From: Albibacillus kandeliae | GTDB lineage: Bacteria > Pseudomonadota > Alphaproteobacteria > Rhodobacterales > Rhodobacteraceae | NCBI RefSeq assembly: GCF_003116585.1 | Contig: NZ_QEHM01000006.1 | Coordinates: 124,001 to 188,000, forward strand | Length of the DNA stretch: 64,000 nucleotides | Reading direction: 5' to 3' | Part shown: positions 8,054-15,891 of the stretch, piece after piece | How the letters are laid out: the number at the start of each line of letters is the position of its first letter | How positions within the stretch are numbered: position 1 is the first letter of the stretch | Notes under the pieces: generated by a model | Databases searched by the model: none | Seen by the model: the letters and a program-made list of their open reading frames with translations, nothing else | Told to the model about the DNA's origin: nothing | Translations under genes and position numbers: made by a program

Positions 8054-9343
8054 ATGAACGGCACCACCATCCTCCGGGGCCAGGTCCTGGGCTTTGCCCG
8101 CTCGCCCTTCGACGGCGACCCGGAAGGCGCCGCCCGCGTGGACGAGGCCGTTGCCATCGCCGGAGGCCGGATCCTCGCCACCGGCAGCGCCGAGGCGCTG
8201 GCCCGCGCCCACCCCGGGGCCGAGATCGTCGACCACGGCGACAAGGTGATCCTCGCGGGCTTCGTCGATGCCCATGCCCACTACCCCCAGACCGCCATCA
8301 TCGCGAGCTGGGGCAAGCGGCTGATCGACTGGCTGAACAGCTACACCTTCCCCGAGGAGATGCGCTTTGCCGATCCGGCCTACGCCGGGACGATCGCCGC
8401 GCGCTATCTCGACCTGACCGCCGCCCACGGCACCACCACGGTCTGCAGCTACTGCACCATCCACCCCGAAAGCGTCGAGGCGCTGTTTTCCGAGGCCCAG
8501 CGCCGCGGCCAGCGGATCGTGGCGGGCAAGACCTGCATGGACCGCGACACCGCGCCCGAGGGCCTGCGCGACACGGCGCAGTCCGCCTATGACGACAGCC
8601 GCGCGCTGATCGGGCGCTGGCACGGGGTCGACCGGCTGAACTATGCCATCACCCCCCGCTTCTCTCCGACCTCGACGCCGGAACAGCTGGAGGCGCTCGG
8701 CAGCCTCTGGGCCGAACACTCGGACTGCCTGATGCAGACGCATCTCTCGGAACAGACCGACGAGATCGAATGGGTGCTGGGCCTCTACCCGCAGGCGCGC
8801 GACTACCTCGACACCTACGAAGCCTACGGGCTGCTGGGCGAACGCGGCCTCTACGGCCATGCCATCCACCTTGAACCGCGCGAGCGGGACCGGTTGAGAG
8901 AGACCGGCGCGGCGCTGGTGCACTGCCCGACCTCGAACACCTTCATCGGCTCCGGCCTCTTCGACATGAACGGGCTGATGGCCGAGGGCCAGCGCATCGG
9001 GCTCGCCACCGACACCGGCGGCGGCTCCTCCTTCTCGATGCTGCGCACCATGGCGGCCGCCTACGAGATCGGCCAGCTGCGCGGCCGCCCGCTGCACGCG
9101 GCCGAGCTGCTGTGGCTCGCCACCGCCGGATCGGCGGCCGCGCTGCACATGGGCGACCGGATCGGCAACATCGCCCACGGCATGGAAGCGGACCTCGTGG
9201 TGCTGGATCTCGCCTCCACCCCCGCCATCGCCCAGCGCACGGCGCGGGCGGAGACGCTGTGGGAGGCGTTGTTCGCCACCATCATGATGGGCGACGACCG
9301 GGCCATCGCCGAGGTGCGCATCGCGGGGCGCAAGGCCGTCTGA
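8054..9343 (+). CDS. guaD: Guanine deaminase
   Basis: The 429-residue amidohydrolase converts guanine to xanthine. The N-terminal metal motif GFVDAHAHYPQ followed by SWGKRLIDWLNSYTFPEE is characteristic of bacterial guanine deaminase (E. coli GuaD has the same TFP-E spacing). Further metal and substrate motifs are TCMDRD, THLSEQ, GHAIHLEPRE and ATDTGGGSSFSMLRTM. ATG 8054 is chosen because GAGAGG lies just upstream; the open frame extends further 5' but without conserved sequence. It is divergent from mgtE. Together with queF and an 8-oxoguanine deaminase gene within 3 kb it makes a small purine-base group. Confidence 0.93.
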   Translation: MNGTTILRGQVLGFARSPFDGDPEGAARVDEAVAIAGGRILATGSAEALARAHPGAEIVDHGDKVILAGFVDAHAHYPQTAIIASWGKRLIDWLNSYTFPEEMRFADPAYAGTIAARYLDLTAAHGTTTVCSYCTIHPESVEALFSEAQRRGQRIVAGKTCMDRDTAPEGLRDTAQSAYDDSRALIGRWHGVDRLNYAITPRFSPTSTPEQLEALGSLWAEHSDCLMQTHLSEQTDEIEWVLGLYPQARDYLDTYEAYGLLGERGLYGHAIHLEPRERDRLRETGAALVHCPTSNTFIGSGLFDMNGLMAEGQRIGLATDTGGGSSFSMLRTMAAAYEIGQLRGRPLHAAELLWLATAGSAAALHMGDRIGNIAHGMEADLVVLDLASTPAIAQRTARAETLWEALFATIMMGDDRAIAEVRIAGRKAV

Positions 9344-9350
9344 CGGTGTT

Positions 9351-9411
9351 GGGGGCGCTGCCCCCGTCGCGCTGCGCGCGCCTCCCCCGGGATTTTTGGC
9401 ACCCAAAGAAG
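9351..9411 (-). repeat. Intergenic repeat copy 3, inverted: CTTCTTTGGG motif plus hairpin
   Basis: On the minus strand CTTCTTTGGGTGCCAAAAAT plus CCCGGGGG (9384-9411) is followed by a GC-rich stretch and a perfect hairpin GGGGGC-AGC-GCCCCC (9351-9365). It fills almost the entire convergent gap between guaD and the CAP-domain gene, where it could serve as a terminator. Confidence 0.6.
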
Positions 9412-9418
9412 GTGGCTG

Positions 9419-9847
9419 TCAGCAGCCCGGGCGGGCGAGCACCATGACCCAGACATCGCCCGGCGCATGGGCGACCGCCGCCTCGGTGGCGCGCGGGTCG
9501 AGCATGTTGTGCAGATGCGGGGCCGAATGGGCCCAGGCCTGCAGCACCTCGGCGAGGCTGTCCTGCCCCTTGGCGATGTTCTCGGCGACGAAGCAGAAGC
9601 CGTAGCCGGTGCGCCGGACGCGCGCGCCAACGGAACTACCGTCGGTGCCGCCGTGCGAGAAACGGCCGCTGCGCGAGAGGTCGTCGCCGTGGGCCTGCGC
9701 GGCCTGGGCGAGGCCCGGGGACCATGCGACGGGGCCGACGTTGGCCGCGGCGCGGATGCGGTTCAGCAGTTCGGCCGCTTCGGGCACCGGCGCGGCACCG
9801 GCATGGGAGGCCAGCGTCAGCAGCAGCCCCGCAAGGACCGCCCTCAC
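9419..9847 (-). CDS. Secreted CAP-domain (SCP/PR1-like) protein
   Basis: The 142-residue product has a short signal peptide ([15 protein letters not shown]) and a bacterial CAP domain: [10 protein letters not shown], an [19 protein letters not shown] block with its histidine, [12 protein letters not shown] and a terminal [12 protein letters not shown] proteins are secreted; bacterial ones have no settled activity. The start is GTG 9847, overlapping the queF stop by 4 nt (GTGA). The long upstream open frame is a shadow of queF. The coupling to queF looks positional rather than functional. Confidence 0.85.
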   Translation of the reverse strand: MRAVLAGLLLTLASHAGAAPVPEAAELLNRIRAAANVGPVAWSPGLAQAAQAHGDDLSRSGRFSHGGTDGSSVGARVRRTGYGFCFVAENIAKGQDSLAEVLQAWAHSAPHLHNMLDPRATEAAVAHAPGDVWVMVLARPGC

Positions 9848-10311
9848 CCGCGGCCCCGGTAGGGCGGCACGCCCTGGTCGGGGATCCAGACCGAGGCGGG
9901 CGCCGCGCCGGTCTGGTAGAAGACGTCGATCGGGATGCCGCCGCGCGGGTACCAGTAGCCGCCGATGCGCAGCCAGCGCGGTTCCAGCAGGTCGACGAGG
10001 CGGCGGGCGATCATCACCGTGCAGTCCTCGTGAAAGGCGCCGTGGTTGCGGAAGGAGCCGAGGAACAGCTTGAGCGACTTGCTTTCCACCAGCCACTGGT
10101 CGGGGACGTAGTCGATCACGAGGTGGGCGAAATCGGGCTGTCCGGTCATCGGGCAGAGCGAGGTGAATTCCGGCGCGGTGAAGCGCACGCAATAGTCAAC
10201 GTCGCTCTGGCCGTTCCCGACCCGTTCGAGCACGGCCTCCTCGGGCGCGGCGGGCAGCGCGGTGGCGCTGCCAAGCTGGGACAGGGACTGGAACCGCGGA
10301 TCATCGGTCAT
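9844..10311 (-). CDS. queF: NADPH-dependent 7-cyano-7-deazaguanine reductase (QueF)
   Basis: This 155-residue cytoplasmic enzyme reduces preQ0 to preQ1 in queuosine biosynthesis. It is a short unimodular QueF. The family core is visible: [20 protein letters not shown] contains the catalytic Cys and Asp, and [21 protein letters not shown] contains the substrate glutamate region. The length and the C-terminal [13 protein letters not shown] fit. No preQ1 riboswitch-like element was recognised in the short leader. The gene lies 62 bp downstream of the 8-oxoguanine deaminase gene. Confidence 0.96.
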   Translation of the reverse strand: MTDDPRFQSLSQLGSATALPAAPEEAVLERVGNGQSDVDYCVRFTAPEFTSLCPMTGQPDFAHLVIDYVPDQWLVESKSLKLFLGSFRNHGAFHEDCTVMIARRLVDLLEPRWLRIGGYWYPRGGIPIDVFYQTGAAPASVWIPDQGVPPYRGRG

Positions 10312-10373
10312 GGGATCGCTCCTTTTCGCCGCGCCATAGCAAGCGCGCGCCGCCCGCGGAAGGGGGTTTCGCC

Positions 10374-11708
10374 CTACCCGGCAAGCGCCCGCGCCAGCCT
10401 GTCCTGCCGTTCGATCACCCGGGGCAGGTCCAGCGTGGTCACGTGACCGTCGCGCACCACCTGCCGCCCCTCGACGAAGAGATGGCGCACCTTCATCGGA
10501 CCGGCCAGCAGCAGCGCGGCCTTGTCCCAGCTTCCCGCGCTGTCGATGCCGGAGACGTCCCACACCGCAACATCCGCGCGCTTGCCCAGGGCAAGCCGAC
10601 CGCAGTCGGGGCGGCCGAGCACGTCGGCCCCGCCGCGCGTGGCCAGTTCCAGCGCCCGGCGCGCGCTCATTGCGTCGGCCCCGCGCGTGACCCGCTGCAG
10701 CAGCATGGCCTGCCGCGCCTCGGCCACGAGGTTGCCGGCATCGTTGCTGGCGCTGCCGTCGACACCGAGGCCGACGGGCACGCCCGCATCCAGCATGGCC
10801 CGCACCGGGGCGATGCCCGATCCGAGGCGGCAGTTGGAACAGGGGCAATGGGCGACCCCGGTGCGCGAGCGCGCGAAGAGGTCGATCTCGGCCCCGTCCA
10901 GCTTGACGCAATGGGCATGCCAGACGTCGGGGCCGGTCCAGCCGAGGTCCTCTGCGTACTGCCCCGGGCGGCAGCCGAACATCTGCTCGCTGTAGGCGAT
11001 GTCCTGATCGTTCTCGGCGAGGTGGGTGTGCAGCATCACCCCCTTGTCGCGCGCCAGCAGCGCGGCGTCGCGCATCAGCTCGCGGCTGACCGAGAAGGGC
11101 GAACAGGGTGCGATGCCGACCCGGCACATCGACCCTTCGGAGGCGTCGTGGAAGGCGTCGACCACGCGGATGCAATCCTCGAGGATCGCCGCCTCCTCCT
11201 CGACCAGCGCATCGGGCGGCAGACCGCCCTTGCTCTCGCCGATGCTCATGGCGCCCCGGGTCGGGTGGAACCGCATCCCGATCTCCTGCGCCGCCGTGAT
11301 GGTGTCTTCCAGCCGCGCGCCGTTGGGATAGAGGTAGAGGTGGTCCGAGGTCAGCGTGCAGCCCGAAAGCGCCAGTTCGGCCAGCCCGGTCAGGGCCGAG
11401 ACGTGCATCTCCTCGGGTCCGAAGCGCGCCCAGACCGGGTAGAGCGCCTGCAGCCAGTTGAACAGCAGCGCATCCTGCCCCGCCGGCACCGCGCGGGTCA
11501 TCGACTGGTAGAGGTGGTGGTGGGTGTTCACCAGCCCGGGGGTGACGACGCAGCCGCGCGCCTCGACGATCTCGCCCGTGGACTCGAGGCCATGCCCGAT
11601 GGCGGCCACCGCCCCGTCGCGCAGGAGGATGTCGGCGCCGGCGAGTTCCCGGCGCTCGTCGTCCATGGTGAGAATGGACTCGGCGTTCCTGATCAGGATG
11701 TCTGGCAT
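10374..11708 (-). CDS. 8-oxoguanine deaminase (amidohydrolase superfamily)
   Basis: The 444-residue protein belongs to the atrazine/guanine deaminase branch of the amidohydrolases. Metal and catalytic motifs are [43 protein letters not shown] and [11 protein letters not shown]. The HCPCSN segment and DGSASND are the pattern I associate with Pseudomonas-type 8-oxoguanine deaminase (8-oxoguanine to urate), rather than with triazine hydrolases. Closely related enzymes act on other aminohydrolase substrates, so the substrate is an inference from family and neighbours. ATG 11708 is preceded by AGGAG at a longish 12 nt. Confidence 0.82.
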   Translation of the reverse strand: MPDILIRNAESILTMDDERRELAGADILLRDGAVAAIGHGLESTGEIVEARGCVVTPGLVNTHHHLYQSMTRAVPAGQDALLFNWLQALYPVWARFGPEEMHVSALTGLAELALSGCTLTSDHLYLYPNGARLEDTITAAQEIGMRFHPTRGAMSIGESKGGLPPDALVEEEAAILEDCIRVVDAFHDASEGSMCRVGIAPCSPFSVSRELMRDAALLARDKGVMLHTHLAENDQDIAYSEQMFGCRPGQYAEDLGWTGPDVWHAHCVKLDGAEIDLFARSRTGVAHCPCSNCRLGSGIAPVRAMLDAGVPVGLGVDGSASNDAGNLVAEARQAMLLQRVTRGADAMSARRALELATRGGADVLGRPDCGRLALGKRADVAVWDVSGIDSAGSWDKAALLLAGPMKVRHLFVEGRQVVRDGHVTTLDLPRVIERQDRLARALAG

Positions 11709-11845
11709 GCGAGGTCTCTGCTCCTACAAAGACCCATTTCATGTTCGATGCGTCGGGCAGACGTTGGAAAACGGGTGAAGAAACGTATGCCTCTGCAAGC
11801 ATTAGACGCGAAGCCCGCGCGTCTCAACCCCTCTTGACGGTGATG

Positions 11846-12637
11846 TCAGGCCGCGTTGACCAGCGCCAGCGCCGCCGCGTGTACCTCGGGCGTGGCGGCG
11901 GCAATGACCTGCCCGCCCCCATGTGCCGGGCCGCCCTGCCAGTCGGTGACGATGCCCCCGGCGGCCTCGATCACCGCGATGGGCGCCTGGATGTCATAGG
12001 CGTTGAGCCCGGCCTCGATCACCAGGTCGATCTGGCCGGCGGCCAGCAGCGCATAGGCGTAGCAGTCCATGCCATAGCGCGTCAGGCGCACCTGCGCCGC
12101 GACCCGGCGAAAGGCCGCGCCCTCTGCGGCGGTGCCGACTTCGGGAAAGGTGGTAAACAGGATCGCCTCGTCGAGGCTGCGGGTGCCGCGCACGGCAAGG
12201 GGGCCGTGCCCCATCGGGCCGGTCATCGCGGCCTGCCCCATGCCGCCGGTAAAGCGCTCGCCGATATAGGGTTGGTCGATGACGCCCAGCAGCGGCCCCC
12301 CGGCGTCGGAGAGCGCGATCAGCACGCCCCAGGTGGGGGTGCCGGAAATGAAGGCCCGGGTCCCGTCGATGGGGTCGAGCACCCATTCACGCCCGCTGCG
12401 TCCCGCGACCTTGCCGAATTCCTCGCCATGCACGCCGTCCTCGGGCCGGTGTTCGGCGAGGATGGCGCGCATCGCCTCTTCGGCGGCGCGGTCGGCCACA
12501 GTCACGGGATCGAACCCGCCTGCGAGCTTGTTCTCGGCGGCGAGTCCGGGTCTGCGGAAATACGGGAGGATCGCCGCGCGGGCGGCGTCGGCCATCAGGT
12601 TGGCCACATCGAGATCGGAGAGCACCGGGGACGTCAT
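11846..12637 (-). CDS. hisN: Inositol-monophosphatase-family phosphatase, probably histidinol-phosphatase
   Basis: The 263-residue product carries all IMPase-family metal motifs: GEEFG, WVLDPIDGTRAFISG and, near the C terminus, AYDIQAPIAVIEAAGG. In alphaproteobacteria proteins with this ISGTPTWG sequence are usually histidinol-phosphate phosphatases, completing histidine synthesis. An inositol- or sugar-phosphate role is the alternative. ATG 12637 is where family similarity begins; the open frame runs further upstream into the preceding regulator gene in another frame, which I reject. There is a 137 bp gap to the 8-oxoguanine deaminase gene. Confidence 0.85.
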   Translation of the reverse strand: MTSPVLSDLDVANLMADAARAAILPYFRRPGLAAENKLAGGFDPVTVADRAAEEAMRAILAEHRPEDGVHGEEFGKVAGRSGREWVLDPIDGTRAFISGTPTWGVLIALSDAGGPLLGVIDQPYIGERFTGGMGQAAMTGPMGHGPLAVRGTRSLDEAILFTTFPEVGTAAEGAAFRRVAAQVRLTRYGMDCYAYALLAAGQIDLVIEAGLNAYDIQAPIAVIEAAGGIVTDWQGGPAHGGGQVIAAATPEVHAAALALVNAA

Positions 12638-12692
12638 GCGCCCCAAGTGCCACCCAATTTCAGTCGATGCAAGCGCCCTCTCGGGCCTGCCG

Positions 12693-13064
12693 TCAGGCGA
12701 CGTCGCTGAGGACGCGGGCCAGTTCGAACAGGCGACGGCGCTGGTTCTCGGGGATCGCGTAGTAGGAACGCACGAGGTCCAGAGCTTCCTTGTCGCCCAT
12801 GATGTCGGCGGGCACGGAAGTCTGCGTGGTGGTTTCCTTGTCCTGATCGTCCAGACCCTCGAAGAAGAAGGCGACGGGAACGTCCAGCGCCTCGGCGATG
12901 TCCCACAGGCGGGATGCGCTGACGCGGTTCGCACCGGTCTCGTACTTCTGGATCTGCTGGAACTTGATTCCAACCTGCTCTGCCAATTGCTGCTGGGTCA
13001 TACCGATAAGCCAGCGGCGGTGCCTTACGCGTTTTCCGACATGCACATCAACGGGGTGGGTCAT
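12693..13064 (-). CDS. XRE-family helix-turn-helix regulator
   Basis: The 123-residue regulator has a Cro/CI-type HTH at about residues 10-65, with the typical GMTQQQLAEQVGIKFQQIQ recognition region and YETGANRVSASRLWDIAEAL. A C-terminal tail ends with NQRRRLFELARVLSDVA. It resembles the PhrR/PraR-type regulators of alphaproteobacteria, so stress or growth-phase control is possible but unproven. ATG 13064 is chosen because AAGGAG lies 7 nt upstream; a longer frame from 13094 has no such site. It lies 55 bp upstream of the HisN-like gene. Confidence 0.87.
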   Translation of the reverse strand: MTHPVDVHVGKRVRHRRWLIGMTQQQLAEQVGIKFQQIQKYETGANRVSASRLWDIAEALDVPVAFFFEGLDDQDKETTTQTSVPADIMGDKEALDLVRSYYAIPENQRRRLFELARVLSDVA

Positions 13065-13419
13065 GCCTATCTCCTTACAATACTGACAACACACAGAGGT
13101 CGTACGTGACGGGAACGGGTCCGCATGGAGGCGTGCTCCGGCGTTCGTCGGACTTGGTCATGGGGCGATCGGCGGCCGCGGCCGCGTGTCTCCCGGAAGG
13201 GTGGGAAAAATCACTCATTGATCAAGAAAGTCGAATTGGGCCGGCATCTGCGGTTCCTGCGGTTGTATTTCGTTTCCTTCACGTCTCGATTGCGAGGCTC
13301 TGGCCCTTGTCCCGGGGTCCGGGTGCCGCCACCGTGGCGACAGGCCGTTGCCTTGCGATGGTTTCATATGGCACAGCCGAAGAAACACGTCTGCAACTTT
13401 CAGTTAAGCTGGAACCGTT
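13065..13419. other. Divergent intergenic region, 355 bp
   Basis: This gap separates the XRE regulator (leftward) from the quinone oxidoreductase (rightward) and must contain both promoters. I see a small palindrome TTGATCAA near 13218 and no convincing ORF or RNA gene. The high coding potential in several frames is the usual GC bias. Confidence 0.5.
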
Positions 13420-14379
13420 ATGCTCGCCTACCAGATCGCCGCTCCGAACGAAAAAGCCCAGTTCAACCAGATAGATGTACCCCTTCCGGGGCCTCACCAG
13501 ATACGCGTGAGCATCCACGCCTGCGGCCTCAATTTCGCGGATCTTTTGATCCAGAATGGAAACTATCAGGACATTCCAACGCCACCGTTTACACTTGGCA
13601 TGGAAATCTCCGGAGTTGTCAATGCCCTGGGTGAGTCGGTCGATTCCCTGAAAATCGGCGATCGGGTGGCAATTTTCGCCGGTCAGGGCGGTCTGGCCGA
13701 GCAAGGCGTGTTCGACGCGAACCGGGCCACGCGCATCCCCGATGGCATGAGTTTCGAGCAGGCGGCCGCCTTTCCCGTCGCCTACGGGACCAGCCACATG
13801 GCCCTCGCGCACCGCGCCCGACTGCAGCCGGGCGAGACGCTGCTGGTGACCGGCGCGGCGGGCGGCGTTGGGCTGACGGCGGTCGAGATCGGCAAGCTGA
13901 TGGGCGCGAACGTGATTGCCCATGCGCGCGGGGCCGAGAAGCTCGCCATCGCCAGGGCCGCCGGTGCCGACCACCTCGTGGATGACAGCGAAGACCTGCG
14001 CCAGCGGGTGCTCGACCTCGGCGGGGCGGACGTGGTCTATGACGCCGTCGGCGGAGACGCCTTCCGCGCCGCCTTCCGCGCCTGCAACCCCGAGGCCCGG
14101 CTGATCGCCATCGGCTTCGCCAGCGGGGACGTCCCGCAAATCCCGGCCAACCACCTGATGGTCAAGAACCTCGACGTCATCGGCTTCTACATCGGCGGCT
14201 ACATGAAGTTCCGCCCCGACGTGGTGCGCGAGAGCATGGCGACGCTGATGCGCTGGTTCGACGAGGGCCGCCTCCAGCCCCATATCAGCCACAGCCTGCC
14301 GCTGGACGAAGTGGAACAGGGCTGGGAATTGCTGCGCGAACGCCGCTCGACCGGGAAGGTGGTGATCCGCCTGGGTTGA
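13420..14379 (+). CDS. NADPH:quinone oxidoreductase-family protein (zinc-free MDR)
   Basis: The 319-residue protein belongs to the medium-chain dehydrogenase/reductase superfamily, quinone oxidoreductase branch. The Rossmann nucleotide loop is VTGAAGGVGLTAVEIGK (about residues 143-159), and GLNFADLLIQNGNY is the typical N-terminal QOR segment. No structural or catalytic zinc cysteine cluster is present. It probably reduces quinones or enones with NADPH in the cytoplasm. ATG 13420 has only a weak upstream GGAA. The gene is divergent from the XRE regulator. Confidence 0.9.
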   Translation: MLAYQIAAPNEKAQFNQIDVPLPGPHQIRVSIHACGLNFADLLIQNGNYQDIPTPPFTLGMEISGVVNALGESVDSLKIGDRVAIFAGQGGLAEQGVFDANRATRIPDGMSFEQAAAFPVAYGTSHMALAHRARLQPGETLLVTGAAGGVGLTAVEIGKLMGANVIAHARGAEKLAIARAAGADHLVDDSEDLRQRVLDLGGADVVYDAVGGDAFRAAFRACNPEARLIAIGFASGDVPQIPANHLMVKNLDVIGFYIGGYMKFRPDVVRESMATLMRWFDEGRLQPHISHSLPLDEVEQGWELLRERRSTGKVVIRLG

Positions 14380-14460
14380 GCGAGGACCCGCGGCAATCGT
14401 TAATTTTCGGTTGCAATATTAGAACAAAATGGCAACATGCGCATGTTTCAGGGGGCTGCC

Positions 14461-15123
14461 ATGCACCATTTTGACGAAATTTTCGGAATTGCAGCCGGTC
14501 GCCACGGCGGCGAGGCGGCGCTGGAGGCGCGGCTGGGCAAGCCGAAACCGACAGACGAGCTCACCGCCATCCCCGAGGACCGCTGGCTTGCCACCTTTGC
14601 CCGCAGCGTGTTTCAGGCCGGGTTCAACTGGAAAGTGATCGAGGCCAAGTGGGACGGGTTCGAGGCCGCCTTCCAAGGCTTCGATGCCGGACGCTGCGCG
14701 ATGATGGACGACGAGATGTTCGACGACCTGCTGCGGGACGAGCGCATCGTGCGCAACGGCACCAAGATCGCCTCGGTCCGCGACAACGCCGCCTTTCTTC
14801 TGGAACTGCGCGACCGGGGCGGCGCGGGGGCAGTGTTCGGCGGTTGGCCGGCGAGCGACTACATCGGCCTGCTGGACCTGCTGAAAACACGCGGCGCGCG
14901 GCTCGGCGGCACCACGGGGCAATACGCCATGCGCTTCTCCGGCGTCGACAGCTTCATCCTGTCCAAGGACGTGACCGCCCGGTTGATCGCCGAGGGCGTC
15001 ATCGACAAGCCCCCCGGGTCCAAATCGTCGATGACCGCCGTCCAGAACGCCTTCAACACGTGGATGGACCAGTCCGGCCGGTCGCTGACCGAAATCAGCC
15101 GGGTGCTCGCGCTCAGTCTCTGA
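14461..15123 (+). CDS. DNA-3-methyladenine glycosylase I-family protein
   Basis: The 220-residue protein matches the Tag/COG2818 family of base-excision glycosylases that remove 3-methyladenine. Family features are the FQAGFNWKVIEAKW segment, DERIVRNGTKIASVRDNA (the HhH-region RN..KI..V pattern) and the GxxSFILSKDV tail. It looks like the divergent branch of the family rather than the E. coli Tag type with its zinc-binding HxxxCxxC ends, so alkylation repair is inferred. ATG 14461 is preferred over ATG 14437 because AGGGGG is positioned just upstream of it. Confidence 0.8.
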   Translation: MHHFDEIFGIAAGRHGGEAALEARLGKPKPTDELTAIPEDRWLATFARSVFQAGFNWKVIEAKWDGFEAAFQGFDAGRCAMMDDEMFDDLLRDERIVRNGTKIASVRDNAAFLLELRDRGGAGAVFGGWPASDYIGLLDLLKTRGARLGGTTGQYAMRFSGVDSFILSKDVTARLIAEGVIDKPPGSKSSMTAVQNAFNTWMDQSGRSLTEISRVLALSL

Positions 15124-15200
15124 GCGCTGCGACCAAGGAATTCGCCACTCCGTCCATCGTCCCCCTACCCGAGTCGCTTGCATCGCTCTAACTTCTCGGC

Positions 15201-15890
15201 ATGAAAACCGTTTTTGCCCTCGCGCTGTTCTGCGCCCTGCTCGCCTGCGGTCGCCCGCTCACCCCGTCCGAAATGGCGTTTGCACACACCATACAGGGCG
15301 ACCAGCTGGATCTCTCCAAGGTGCGGCTGGTCGAGGGCGCCCCGGTCGGCGCCGTCACCTTCCACCGCAAGCCCCGCCCGCGCGTCACCTGCCGCGAGCG
15401 CATCCTGCCGCCGGTGACCGAGGCCATCGTCACCGCCAAGCCCGTCGCGGTGACCCTGTTCAACCGGGTCTTCTTCGACCGCGACTGGTACACCGAGGAC
15501 TACCTCAGAGAATACCCTGACGCGATCCACCTCACCGCCGCGATGCTGATCGCGCACGAGATGACCCATGTCTGGCAGTGGCAGAACCGCGAGCGCACGG
15601 GCTACAGCCCGTTCCGCGCCGCCGCCGAGCACGGCAACAAGGAAGACCCCTACCTCTTCGATCTGGAGGGCGCGCCGAACTTCCTCGACTACGGCTACGA
15701 ACAGCAGGGAGCGATTGTCGAGGAATACGTCTGCTGCCGCTCGCTAGCGCCCGAGGCCGCGCGCACCCAGCGCCTGCACGACATGCTGAAAGTGGCTATG
15801 CCGGTGGCCGACCTGCCCCGGAACGGCAAGCGCGAGTCCGACGTCTACCTGCCGTGGAAGGGCGCCGAGGTGAAAGGCATCTGCGACTGA
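15201..15890 (+). CDS. Predicted lipoprotein with zincin-like HExxH motif
   Basis: The 229-residue product has a lipoprotein signal with lipobox LLAC (Cys16) and a metalloprotease-type helix HEMTHVWQWQ (H119, E120, H123). The sequence YGYEQQGAIVEEY follows about 45 residues later and could give the third metal ligand (E168 or E174/E175). This arrangement resembles DUF4157-type zincin domains. It is probably an envelope-anchored enzyme or an inactive relative; the substrate is unknown. It ends one base before the stop codon of the convergent TadG-like gene. Confidence 0.78.
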   Translation: MKTVFALALFCALLACGRPLTPSEMAFAHTIQGDQLDLSKVRLVEGAPVGAVTFHRKPRPRVTCRERILPPVTEAIVTAKPVAVTLFNRVFFDRDWYTEDYLREYPDAIHLTAAMLIAHEMTHVWQWQNRERTGYSPFRAAAEHGNKEDPYLFDLEGAPNFLDYGYEQQGAIVEEYVCCRSLAPEAARTQRLHDMLKVAMPVADLPRNGKRESDVYLPWKGAEVKGICD

Positions 15891-15891
15891 C

